A DNA stretch of 64,000 bases from Gnetum montanum (Eukaryota > Streptophyta > Gnetopsida > Gnetales > Gnetaceae). Within the stretch, counting starts at the first letter, position 1; each line of letters begins with the position of its first letter. The notes under the pieces are model-generated. The model had not been told where the DNA came from. It saw nothing but the letters and a program-made list of their open reading frames with translations, and made no database searches. Of the stretch, positions 1 through 10,804 are shown piece by piece. A program made the translations under genes and the position numbers. The DNA is taken from positions 278,157-342,156 of the forward strand of contig MNCI01026530.1 of the NCBI GenBank assembly GCA_015680685.1. Reading direction: 5' to 3'.

Positions 1-2
1 TC

Positions 3-330
3 TACTACTTGAGCCATGCATTAGTAGGCCATGAGAAGAAATACAACGACGTAGAGAGGTCATGTTTAGCCTTAGTATTTTCTCTAAAGAAATGACGACA
101 TTACCTCTTCCACAATCAAGTTAACATAATCTGCAAGGATAATGTGCTCAGAGCCATCACATGAAACATTTACGAGACAAGTCAGATAGCACGTTGGAAA
201 GCCATGATAGCCGAGTTTGACCTACATTACATAGCGCAATCATTAGTTAAGGGTCAAGCCATAGCAAATCAAATGGCCGCATCACCAACACACGATCAAG
301 CGACAATAGAGCCAGAATTCCTGGATGAGA
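3..330 (+). pseudogene. E6 RT-linked RNase H, C-terminal part
   Basis: One frame from base 3 reads as the end of a Ty3-type RNase H: YYLSHAL, then a KYNDVE segment, RHYLF, CKDNVLRAI and FDLHYIAQS. This is the stretch that follows the RT in Ty3/gypsy polyproteins. TGA stops break it at about 93 and 162. The same motifs occur in E2 and E1, so the assignment rests on three copies in the window. The RT itself is off the left edge. Confidence 0.8.
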
Positions 331-354
331 ATATAAGCGCAATAGACATAGTGC

Positions 355-765
355 CCAATGACTATGACGCCATTCTAAACTTTGATGGAGCATCCACCTC
401 TCGAGAGGGAAGTGCTACTACTGTCATCACCTATCCCTTCGGGGAGATCAGACCCTTCGCTTATCGTTTCAACTTTCACTGTACCAACAACATAGCAGAG
501 TACGAAGGTCTCCTCAGAGGTCTCGCGGCAGCACTGGCTTTAGACATCACACGACTAGTGATCAGAGGAGACTCGCAACTGGTTTTGAACCAAATCACAG
601 ATATTTATACATGCAAAGCGCAACATTTACAACCATACTGTGACTTGGCAAAACACTTAATGAAGCGATTCGAAAACATTTATGTGTAACATGTCTCTAG
701 AAATGATAATACCATTGCGGATGCACTGGCAACCTTAGCATTAAACATATCGCCTGACATGTTCC
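355..765 (+). pseudogene. E6 second (archaeal-type) RNase H
   Basis: The frame continues from the first RNase H into a second RNase H fold. It has NFDGAST near the start, CTNNIAEYEGLLRGL in the middle, IRGDSQLV after that, and NDNTIADALATLA at the end. These supply the acidic D-E-D-D residues of an active site. A duplicated RNase H of this type is characteristic of Tat elements. A TAA stop at 687-689 splits the domain just before its last acidic motif. The same enzyme is present in E2 (40444-41000) and E1 (about 5909-6127). Confidence 0.85.
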
Positions 766-867
766 ATACGTTGCCAAACTCCATAATTAGTTGTGCCAAA
801 CCAATAACCGATACCCTTGATATGTTGCCAATAGTGTTCATTAGTACAACACATGTGATAGAATGGT

Positions 868-2102
868 ATGATGACATAAAAGAGTACCTTCTACGTGGTG
901 AAACACCGCAACACTTAACGAATGCACAAAAAGATGCGGTACAAAAACGTTCTAGGCAATACGCACTGGTAGGGGACACGTTGTGTCGTCGATCCTACGA
1001 AGGCATATTGCTAACATGTGTTGGTAGTACTAATGCCCAAACCATCGTTGAGCAAGTACACGATGGACTATGTGGAGGACACATAGCACCAAAAGTAATG
1101 GCAACAAAGATAAGACGCTTAGGCTATTATTGGCCACACATGGAGTATGACTATCTATGGAAGACTAAAACATGCAGTACCTGCCAAAGACATAGTAACC
1201 TAATCCATGTCCCACCAAATGAGTTGCATATGGCACAAATCACATGACCCTTTCAAAAGTGGGGGTTGGACCTTATCAAACCAATAACACCCTCATCTTC
1301 TGTAGGGCATAGTTTCATCATAACTGCAACAGAATACTTCACGAAGTGGGTAGAAGCTGTTCCCCTCCGAAAGACCACATCCAAACACGTATGCAACTTC
1401 ATTCTTGAAAATATTGTAACCCGTTTTGGCATTCCCATGACCATCATCACTAACAACAGGTCACAATTTAGCAGTGCCAAAACCAAAACCTTCTGTGAAA
1501 GCCTGGGGATCAAAAACTCGTTTTCATCCCCTTACTACCCTCAGAGAAATGGGAAAGCAGAGGCAACAAACAAAACCATCATCAAAATACTTAAAAAGAT
1601 GCTTACCCAAAGTAAGAGAAGATGGCATGAACAACTGGTATACACATTGTGGGCATATCGCACAACACATCGCACTTCAACAAGTAAAACGCCATATAAC
1701 CTTGTTTACGGTTCAGAAGCTATCTTACCTCTGGAATTGCAGGTACCATCTTTAAGGATCACACTTTCTGGACTCCTGGACGAAGAGCAAAACAATGATC
1801 TACGCATCATTGACTTAGATTTGGTGGAGGAGGAACGCATGCGTGCACTCGATCAGATCGAATAATACTAAAAACAACAACGACAATGCCATCGGCATGA
1901 CATTCGTAAGCGCCCCATCAAAGAAGGTGACCTTGTGCTTAAGGCCATTCGGGAACACCCGGACAAATTATTAGCTAACTGGGAAGGGCCTTATCTGGTC
2001 ACCAAAGCACACGACAATGGAGCATTCAAGTTAGCTGATATGGAAGGAAATGAGCTTGCAAATCCAACCAATCACTCGTTCTTGAAACCATTCTATATTT
2101 GA
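868..2102 (+). pseudogene. E6 integrase
   Basis: The N-terminal zinc-binding region (HDGLCGGH then CSTCQRH) lies at about 1055-1190, the catalytic core at 1266-1600, and the C-terminal domain with GDLVLKAIRE and NWEGPYLV up to the stop at 2100-2102. The core keeps the first Asp (GLDLIKPI) and the Glu (GKAEATNKT), but the second Asp is Asn (IITNNRSQF), so the D-D-E triad is broken. TGA at 1245-1247 and TAA/TAA at 1863-1871 interrupt the frame. It would join element cDNA to the host chromosome if intact. Confidence 0.87.
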
Positions 2103-2109
2103 GCACAAG

Positions 2110-2500
2110 CTCAGGTACGTGCGAGTCCTGGCGTCACGACTATAAACTGATACCATAGCTCGTCCTGGAATCATGACGGTAAACTGATACCATAGAACAG
2201 TCCTGGATCATGACTTAAAACTGATACCGCAGTTCATCCTGGCATCATGATCATAAACTGATACCACACAGTGTCTGCAATGACAATAAACTAGCACCCG
2301 TTCAGTATGACAGTAAACTGCCACAGTCGCACTCGCCAGAGTCCACTAAGAGTATAAATTGGTTTGCCTCTTCACAGGCCGTTAAGACTAGAAACTGGCA
2401 ACGTACCATCCGCCACGAAGCTAAACGAGAAATGTCCAATGGATCATGACATAAAACTAACCCATGATAGTCCGCTAAGACTATAAACTAGCAAGTTCAT
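2110..2500 (+). repeat. E6 3' UTR degenerate tandem repeat
   Basis: Units of about 35-45 bp share cctggaatcatgac followed by taaactgataccata, repeated at least eight times with drift. Tat elements are known to carry such minisatellites after integrase. The unit matches, in reverse complement, the array in E2 at 38960-39430, which supports a shared lineage. Confidence 0.75.
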
Positions 2501-3545
2501 CTCTGGTTCCTCAATGGTTGCATTCAAACTTCATCAGAATCGCTGCATTGCTCGCCATCTACCGATCCTACTAACATTGCCGCCATTCATATACAGTGCC
2601 TGAACTCTCATCTGATGCCTTCATTTCATAAGCAGCTATTTTAAGTCTAAGCTCGCTTACTCACTCGTGGTTTTCATGTCTTCTTGGAGTTGTGTTTTCA
2701 GGATGACACTCAGAGGTTTTCACACAAGAATGCACTTCGTCATAAGCAACAAGGTGAGGCAATGTTCACAGCACACGCGGCAAGACTAAATCAAATCATT
2801 CGCTAGTACATCCTCATTTCTTGGTACATTTCCTATCTATTCACCGACACCCCCTACTCAACCACACCTCTGATACACCTAGTATACTCAAAACTTTGAG
2901 CATACTGTTGCGCACTGTAACACCTTTAAGCAGTTGCAACACATAACATAGCACTTGAGCATGAGTACAAGATCAAAATAAATCTTGTTTCCAAAATAAA
3001 AAAAAATCATACTCATGTCTCTCCTCACATAAAACACAAGATGAGACGACAGCTGTCTTGAAAAAAAATACTCACGTCAAAAACAATCGAGTGACATCCC
3101 GTTGCATGGCTTTGGCTCTCCGCCAACAGGCTTCCCCCTTAAACAAAACAAGGGCCCTGTTCCTCCAAAGAATGCAACACATTATCACGTGGCTTTGGTC
3201 TCGCTAACAAGTCCTCTTGAACACTAACCAAGAGTCTTGTTCCGCCAAAGGATGCACATCGCATGGCTTGATTCCGAGTCTGCTAAACAATGGCTATTGA
3301 CAAGGATTAACATGATACACACCAGGGCATCCCCTTTACCAAGCACAATCCCTTGGTCAGTTACTAGTCCCCACAATCTCCATTTTCCTACCAGCTATAG
3401 ATTTTACTTTCCCAATCCTATGTAACACGGAACATGGTGCGATGATGTCTAGTCAGGTGGTAAAAGACAATGTCTTTATCGGGTTGCTTGTGGTGTTTTG
3501 CACTTCTTTGTCGATGTTTCTCGGGTCGATTCCTCCAAGTGTCAA
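2500..3545 (+). other. E6 3' UTR, no gene seen
   Basis: About 1 kb between the repeat array and the polypurine tract. Only short ORFs with no recognisable motif occur. Confidence 0.6.
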
Positions 3546-3559
3546 CAAAGAGGGGCCAA
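3546..3559 (+). promoter_or_regulatory. E6 polypurine tract
   Basis: caaagaggggccaa lies directly before the LTR start tgaaacacc. A purine-rich tract at this position primes plus-strand DNA synthesis in LTR elements. Confidence 0.65.
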
Positions 3560-3694
3560 TGAAACACCACAAAATTTTGAGTTTAGTACTTTTCCAACAA
3601 GAAGTAGGTCCCTGTGACCCACAGACGGCCACAGCTACATCTGGTATCAAACATGGCAACTTCGGAGATCAAGATACTGAATCTTCACTAAGTA

Positions 3695-4110
3695 TGCATT
3701 CTTAGTGTATATGCCTAGTGTATACGCTCAAGTTCATATCCACAGCATATACGCCCGACATTCTCAGCGTATACGCCCAGCGTATACGCTCGATGTTCAC
3801 AGCGTATACGCCCAGCGTACACAACCAACGTACATGCCTCACCAGTACGATCAGCTTGTACGACTGATGTATACGCCCGACATGCAATTCCTGAAGACGA
3901 CATGGAAATAGCATTGCAGAGCAAGACTTGGTATGCCCAGTAACCATCAGCGTGTACACCCAGCGTATATGCCCAGCAGCCATCAGCGTATACGCCCGAT
4001 GTATATGCTCAGCATCCATAGCGTATACACCCGGTGTATACGCCCAACACATCTAGCGTATATGCCTAGAGTCTACGCCCATCAGATACAGCGTATATGC
4101 CCAGCAGATG
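3695..4110. repeat. GTATAC-containing short repeats in U3 of E6
   Basis: Roughly 20 copies of agcgtatacgccc and variants (tgtatacgccc, gcgtatatgcc) crowd the region just upstream of the TATA box. The core gtatac is self-complementary, so neighbouring copies can pair. The position suggests a promoter or enhancer role, which is inference. Confidence 0.8.
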
Positions 4111-4198
4111 TAACATGTTGTACACTTGTAAATTTTATGCTTTTGCACCTGGTCAACGCGCCATGTGTCGCCCAACCCGAGTCTAACGTCAAAACTTG

Positions 4199-4207
4199 TA
4201 TAAAAAT
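4199..4207 (+). promoter_or_regulatory. E6 LTR TATA box
   Basis: tataaaaat lies downstream of the U3 repeats and about 630 bp before the LTR end, a reasonable place for the U3/R transition. Confidence 0.6.
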
Positions 4208-4831
4208 CCCAATTTTTCATTAGATCAGGGGCGGTTGGCAAATTTTGAGGGAAAACCAAAGAGCAGAGACGCTGAGAACCAGAGCAGAGAACCTTGTACA
4301 CTGGACAACTTTGTACGCTGAGCATACAGCCTCTACGCTGTGCCTATAGTGTGAACCAGCCCATAGTCATCCTTGCATCCACCAGGGCTTTTCGTCCGCC
4401 TTGTGTCAAAGCCACAACTGCGTTAGACCGGTGCATTGTAACTTTCAGTTTGAAATACCATTGTTACATTTTCTTCCTAAAATCCATTACATTTTGCATT
4501 AATTGTTGCATGTATTCTGTTTACGCTCTTTTATGTTTACGCTCTGTTCGTATCAGTTACGCTGTTTACGCTCTATTTTATGCCTGTTACGCTGTTCACG
4601 TATAACCCAGCGTATAGCACCTCGGTGTACGTTTGGGGAAATCCTTGTTTGATCCGCGTGTAGACCATTCAAGGTACTCTACCTTTGTTCATTCCAGCTA
4701 GCCCTTAGGCAAAGGTAGGGTCTTCTGTGCGTGTCCGGTGATCCCCTGATTTTTGTTTCCTTCCAGCTGGAGACCGATGATTTCGGACGGTACAAGCTTC
4801 ATATCCATCAACAAGGCTATATAGGATTACA

Positions 4832-5900
4832 CTAGTTATGGTTCGATAGGTCATTCAATATGCTGAAAGTATGTGGATAAGTCACTCATGTCACTTGTGT
4901 CTGCTATTATTTAGCATCTTTTAAAGCAAGTTTATGATGACCTTGTTGCTAGCTTTAGCTTCTCGATTGGCTTAAGGATAGTACAGTGATGAGAAGGAAT
5001 GCTTGATGTCTAGATCTTGACAAAAGGATTACGATACTAAATTGTGGTCTATTATTTGTGAATATGATTATGGGTACACCAAAATGTGCTATTATGTTAT
5101 CAAGTATGAATTTATAGCCTTGTTGAGATGGTATTTTCCTTAGGGAAATAGCTTCAACCCATTTTGCAAAGTATTCAATTATAGTGTGATGAAGATATGC
5201 CCTATAGAATACTTAGGCATTATAGGTCCAATAATGTCTAGTTTCCACCATTGAAATGGCCAAGTTATCTAAGTTGTGTGTAACTTAGTTGATGGCATGT
5301 GTATCAAGTTGCTATGTCATTGACAAGTGTCACATGTTTTAACCTTCTGTAGGTAGTTGTTTTCCATATAGTACCAATAATAGCCTAGTCATCTAATTTT
5401 AGTGGCCATAGCTCTAGGTCCTATATGTCTCCCACATACACCTTCATGAACTTGCTCAAGGACTATGCAAGTTTCATTTTTTTCCAAGCATAATAACAAT
5501 ATGCCATCATAGGACTATTGACATAATGTGTTATTGCCTATGATGACATACTATTTTGATCTTTTATGTATAATATCCTTTTGAGAAGGTCCTGTGGAGA
5601 TTCATCATGCATTAGGGAAAACTTGATATCATCATACCAGCCTTTTTGAGAAGCAGTGTTAATAGAGGCTATAGAGCCATCTTTAGTATTCTACATGATG
5701 GAATATCATAGTTCATAGTTAAGGAAGGTAACTTGCTAAACACATTAGGCATCACACTTAGGGCTAAGGTTGCAATGACGTTAGCTAACGTGTTCTAGGT
5801 TTGGGGTATATGTTGAATACCAACATTTGAACATTGTTGCATTAATTTATTATCTAAGTTATAATAAGGTTGCAAATGTTTGACTTTACATGCATAAACC
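4832..5900 (-). pseudogene. E1 integrase (disrupted)
   Basis: Minus-strand fragments in shifting frames read LDIIGPIMPK at about 5220, then VEAISLRKIPS, FILDNIIAHFG, TNNRPQFS and SFSSLYYP down to WHE and AYRT at about 4840. These match E6 and E2 integrase in order. The second catalytic Asp is Asn here too. The sequence ends abruptly at 4832 against the E6 LTR, which defines that insertion. Confidence 0.82.
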
Positions 5901-5908
5901 TTTGTTAC

Positions 5909-6426
5909 TTAGTTAACCAAAAGTTGTGAATCACCCTTTATCATTAGGCATTTGATTCCTTGGTCACAAGCTACCATCATTCCCTTAATCAATCCTTCAT
6001 ACTCTACCATGTTGTTAATACATGGGAATTCAAAATGATAGGTGAAGGGTTGAATTTCACTAGAAGGAAAGGTTATGATGACAGCAACATTGGCCCCATG
6101 GGCAGTTGAAGCTTCGGCAAAGTGCATAATTACCTCATAGCCCTCAGGTACTTTGCTAACAATGATAACATGTTCATTAAGGAATTTAGGGTCAATGGCT
6201 ACATGGTCTCCTACTAGGGAGATAGTAAGTTATGCAACTATAGCTTGACCTTTCATTGAAGCTTGAGAGATGTAATGGAGATCAAACTTAGTTGTTATGG
6301 CTTTCCAACAAGCTATACGACTACTTTCATAGATATTGGCCATTATGGCTCTAAGCATGTTGTCCTTGCAAATGACATTGACTTGGCTCCTAAAGAGGTA
6401 ATGTCTCCACTTCTTCAATTAGAATA
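5909..6426 (-). pseudogene. E1 tandem RNase H domains
   Basis: Right to left: the end of RT-linked RNase H (WRHYLFRSQVN, then CKDNMLRAIM and FDLHYISQ) at 6230-6418, then the archaeal-type RNase H (CINNMVEYEGLIKG and MIKGDSQLL) at 5909-6127. Corresponding E6 and E2 segments are readily alignable. The upstream half of this domain lies beyond E4, at 13451 and above. Confidence 0.82.
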
Positions 6427-6431
6427 CTAAG
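6427..6431. repeat. E4 target site duplication (left)
   Basis: ctaag before the LTR start tgatgagt; the identical copy is at 13446-13450. When E4 is removed, the E1 RNase H reading frame resumes across one copy. Confidence 0.92.
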
Positions 6432-7248
6432 TGATGAGTGGCGAGGTACCCCTACACTCAACCATATGAATATTAGTGTTACACGCGTGATCCAGTTGAA
6501 CTCTGCAGATGGACTAGTTGTGGCATCTAGACAGTTAGCTTTAGGTTGTAGTTTGTTGTCTTCCCACCTGGACTAGTATTAGCTTTGTCACATATGGTTT
6601 AGTTCAGAGTGAGGTGTATGATGTGGTTTCTAATCTAATGCTACTCCTAAAGGTAATGGAAGATAATATTAACTAAGCTAAGAGAGAAGGGTGAGAGAGA
6701 GTCTAGCTAGCCTAAGTGTGATGAGCATCCATTCCTTGATTGTCCGTACACACCTTAGACTTCATGCACAACTACCATTGGGATTACCAAGTGTAGATCC
6801 TAGGTACACTACTAGGTTACCAAGTAGTCACACTTAAGTGCTTGTAATCAAGTCGTACTCATTCCACATTTTAACATGAGTTTGAGGGTGAGAAGAGATT
6901 AACTAGGAAAGAAGTAAATAAAAATTAATTAAATGATTAAACTAAGTGAATGCTGCAATGATGAAGTAATATCGATCTTTATTGCTAGTCATGTGCATGT
7001 CCAAGTACGTCACACTCGAATAAAGGATGCCATACAATTAGAATCACCATACTGCAGGCATACACTGGGAGGAAAAGCATTGAGAGAAAGGAATTAAAAC
7101 ACTTAAACTAAAATTGACTCTAAAACTGACTAATCATATATGACTGATCTGTCTACCTCTTATTTATAGATGAGGAGATAGGCTGTGATATTGTGTATGT
7201 GATATTGCGGTTGGGTTGCGATATCACAGATGCCCCCACAACTCATCA
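6432..7248 (-). repeat. E4 3' LTR
   Basis: Starts at 7248 (minus strand TGATGAGT) and ends at 6432 (CACTCATCA). It matches the right LTR except for the first 35 or so bases of U3 and a segment lost at the n in the right copy. A TATA box (minus TATAAATA) is at 7161-7168, only about 80 bp from the LTR start, so U3 is very short and R-U5 long. Confidence 0.9.
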
Positions 7249-7259
7249 TACCCCCACAA
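7249..7259 (-). promoter_or_regulatory. E4 polypurine tract
   Basis: On the minus strand ttgtgggggta directly precedes the LTR start, the expected place for the plus-strand primer. A near copy, ttgtgggggca, lies just inside the LTR. Confidence 0.65.
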
Positions 7260-7413
7260 CTGAATGAAAACTCGTCCTGGAGTTACAGTGATTACACAGT
7301 GGATAGGTATGGAATTATTGAATGGTGAGAATGGGATTATGCTGTAGTGTGGAATGAAAATAAAACAAAGACACAACAAAAAGAATGTGCTACAACTACC
7401 AAATTTTTGGAAC

Positions 7414-10390
7414 TCATGTAGTTCCTGGTGGCGGTGGCTCCTCCATTAGTGCTTTTCCTTTGTCTTGTGCTCTAGGTTTTGAGACTTGATGGCATTGGAG
7501 TATGGCTTGGAGCTTCTCCTCTTTGGTCCAGGGGTCCTGTGTTGTCCATGCTAATGTTTCGATGTTTGATGGAGTCAGCACCTTCGATGGGTAGGGTAGT
7601 TGTGGAAACATTTGATTGGCCTTAATATACCAAGCCCCAAACACATGATGTTCCTCTTCATAGGCTCTGGCTATATCTTTGTATTCTTGGAAATCCACGA
7701 GCCATTGAACCAAATTTTCTGTGACACCTTTTTGACCTTGGTAGCTTGCCTTCACCACTTCAAGTTCTGAATTTGTGATCTCCAATTTTTCCAATAACTT
7801 CTTGCATTCTACAAATTCTGCTTCATATTTAACATACATGGTAGCTACTTGCTACTTGAGCTTTGTTCTTGGACACCTTGCTATTAACATGGCAAGGTTG
7901 GCATACCGCAGATTTTCCAACTCCATATATTCTATTAGATCCTAAATCTGCAGGTCCCGATTCTTAACTTCTGCTTGGTGGGCAAAAACATATGTGTCCA
8001 ATATGGCCTGCGAGTCAGTGTGTTGAGCACTGATAGCATTGATTTGGGCCTTGGACATATGGATCTTCTTCTCAAGGATCTATTTGTACATTCCCACATG
8101 ATCTCAAAAGTGCTCCTTTAGCTTTTCATGCCATTTAGCCTCATTTTACCACACGCTTATTTCAATAGCTGTCTTTTGATGAATTGCGCGTACCTCCTCC
8201 ATTGAGAGGGTTCTATTATCCTTGGATAAACGACTTATGTCTTGGTTGACCTAGATGAATTGTTCTCACAACTGATGGAAATGTTCCTCAAGAACATTCT
8301 TTTGCTTTTCTACAGAGGTCAACCAAAGGTTGTCGACAACGAGCTGTTTATTTTCCTCCTGTAAGGCGTTGAGTGCTTTGAGATGCACATGAGTTTGCAC
8401 TTGTACTATAGATGCATCCCAAATAGCCTTCTCTTTTTCTTCAGCCACCTTTTTATTTTCTGTGATTAGCTTGGTTAGTTGCTCAGTTCTGAAATTATCT
8501 AGCTGGTCTGCGGGAACAAATTACAAGGGGTCTCGCTGTGCTGCTTGTAGGGCCACAAGCTGCTCTTGTAATTTCTATACTTTGGCTTCAGCATGCTTGG
8601 CCCTCACTTCTGTTAAGACCAGCTTCCCCTTTGTGGAAATGAGGTTTGACTGAATTATCGTAACATCCTGAGGGATGTCAAACAGGGACACCATTACTTG
8701 TCCTATTTGTAGCAATCAATCAAGTGTATCCTCATGTTCTACAGGAGTCATTGAGGTTCTAGCCAAAGTTTGAGCATCCCGTGCTCCTGTGAGATCTACC
8801 GGTGGTACAACAGGTACATTGAATGATTCTTTGATATGGTTTGTGATCACGTCTACGGCTCCTATGGAATCCTAGTATTGCATGAACACCACAGTGGCCC
8901 CTTCACTTGGAAAGATGTCATGTTTCCTGAGATCTATTATGACCAAACACTTTCCCCTCCTCCTGTATGAATAGACACTTAACCCCTTGTGCGATCCAAA
9001 GAAACTGTGGGCTGTATGGCATCATCAATGATGCGGAAGAGATTTGCATCATCACGACTTCCCCAATTGACCATCTCAATGATGGCCCTGAGATGGCTTA
9101 TCGATGGTCTGTAGTCTTGTGGTGGTGGTAGCTGATCCTAGCCTATGCTAGGCCCTACTTCCTGTTGTTGGTTGGGTCCTGTACTTGGAGGTTGGTTGGG
9201 TCCTGCAAGTTGAGTTGTAGTTGGTCTAGCCATCTATTCTTCTTCTTCTTCTGGCCTCAGCGTCTCCCTAGTGATTTTCCTTGCAGTTGGTGGCTTTAAC
9301 AGTTTAGCATAGGAAGAATTTTGGGCTATTCGGAGGACATCATTAGTGTACCCCCTAATACTAGCACGTCAGCAAAGCTTTTTGATAAGACAAGGGAAGG
9401 GAAACACCATCTTTCCTGTCTTTCATTCCTTGAACCGCCTCAGGATCTCTGTTAAATATAGATGGGGCAGGTTAGCATTGATGTTTTTCATTAGCACTAC
9501 ACATCCTTTTGCCACATACGTTGATATTATTTTTAATCCCTTCATGGGGAAGAGGTGATATGTTCCAATTTTGAAGTAGATCCTCTCTTTCATCGTCAAC
9601 TCACCAAATGTTTTATCTCTGCCATATGCCCTTTCCAACCATACCAGACAAAAGATTACACAAGTGGATCCTCCCCAAAGCAGGTTCCAACCTATAATGC
9701 CCTTGTGTAACCACACTTAAAAGTGTCTGTGGGCACTAGAAGGGTTAAATGTAATTCACACTGATTCCACAAAACACACACATGTAATTATCACTAGAAT
9801 GAGGTAAGAATTCTATGTTACACATGACATGAGCTACAATTACACAAACAGTCAGATGAGACGAACTAGAGAAAGGGATTATAGAGATTGGGATATGAGG
9901 TAACTGACCCAGGGCACAATGAATCCTGCATGTAAAACATGATTAATGTGTCATTAACTCATCGTTCTAAGATCAGGACCAAGTCCATTCCTCTAATCAG
10001 TGACATCGCATCATTTCATCCCATGATGAGCAACTATGAGAGTAGCATAATAACAAGGCATACGATCACTTGGCGGTTTATTCAAGGGAGGAGTGATTTT
10101 TGTTTTGTAGCACTTGATTTTTTTTCTAATTGCTAAATCCATAGAAGCCACCAACCTTCAGGCATGGGTGCATGTCTTTCTAATGGGACCCCCTAGAACA
10201 ACATTGGATTTTTAAGTGCCTCTTTAATTACTCTTACTCCCATTTTTGTTAGATCTACAAGGATCTTAGTACAACCATATTGCATGATAACTTCCACAGA
10301 GGTCACCAAAGAGAATCCACAAGTCCCCTTGATGTCACACCCTAATCATTCCGTCTTGGTTCATCCTTCTTCATTCTGGGAATAATGAAC
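7414..10390 (-). pseudogene. E4 second ORF, coiled-coil protein of unknown function
   Basis: Minus-strand coding-like pieces run downstream of gag. A first piece at about 10390-10080 includes KILVDLTKMGVRVIKEAL. A second at 9716-9260 has LTMKERIYFKIGTYHLFP and an acidic EEEEE tail. A proline/glutamine linker follows, then coiled-coil segments at 8448-8266 (KALNALQEENKQL) and 7839-7414, ending in a PPPPG tail. Gaps between pieces may be introns or decay. I do not recognise the family. Extra ORFs beyond gag-pol are known in plant gypsy elements, but this one keeps the sense orientation, unlike the gene in E1 and E2. Confidence 0.5.
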
Positions 10391-10804
10391 ACAAAATTAA
10401 TTTTAAGTTTCAAGAATGTTAAGAATATCACTGTACCCTCAGACAGAACCTCTTATTTGTAGAGTGGATGAGTGGGTGTAATGGGCTCACTACCCACATA
10501 ATTGATCACTTGAGACTTGATAACATAGAACACACCTCAACCAATGATCCACATGAGTGTTTTATTCATAGACAAGATTACTTATAAAAACATAAAAGGA
10601 CAAAAAGGAAAAAAGATAAAAAAGATAAAACAAGAAATTAAAAAATGAAAAACTGGAAAACAAAAAGTTGTAAAATTAAAGAAAATAAAAAATGGTTATT
10701 AATCCTACTTGTGATTAGAATGGGGGATATCCCCCATAACTAATCGGTTGAGGATGGCAAGGATTAATAAATGGAAAATGAGGATCCTTGCATGTTGGAA
10801 ATAT

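Larger units (their letters stand above)
1..4831 (+). mobile_element. E6: 3' half of a Tat-lineage Ty3/gypsy element
   Basis: The order is RT-linked RNase H, a second archaeal-type RNase H, integrase, 3' UTR repeats, polypurine tract and 3' LTR, all on the plus strand; the 5' half lies left of the window. Two RNase H domains in a row are a known mark of the Tat lineage. The right end is fixed because the minus-strand integrase of E1 reads directly up to base 4832 and is cut there. The LTR ends in ttaca at 4831 and the next five bases, ctagt, are the likely target duplication, but the other copy is outside the window. Several in-frame stops show the element is inactive. Confidence 0.88.
3560..4831 (+). 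repeat. E6 3' LTR
   Basis: The LTR begins tgaaacaccacaaaattttg, matching the start of the E2 LTR in its own orientation (tgaaataccgtgaaaattac). It ends in attaca, like the E2 LTR end (cgttaca). Length is about 1.27 kb against 1.47 kb for E2. It contains a TATA box at 4199-4207 and an upstream repeat cluster. Its right border coincides with the break in E1 integrase. Confidence 0.82.

Noticed and set aside
3702-4052. 116-codon minus-strand ORF with RIHRAYTL-type repeats
   Set aside because: Product of translating the GTATAC tandem repeats; lies in U3 and has no start context or homologue.
3695-4110. Short repeats resembling a CRISPR array
   Set aside because: Units are degenerate, overlapping and without regular unique spacers, in a plant LTR promoter.
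9346-9558. Plus-strand 70-codon ORF in E4
   Set aside because: Shadow of the minus-strand frame at 9716-9423, which fits the element orientation.
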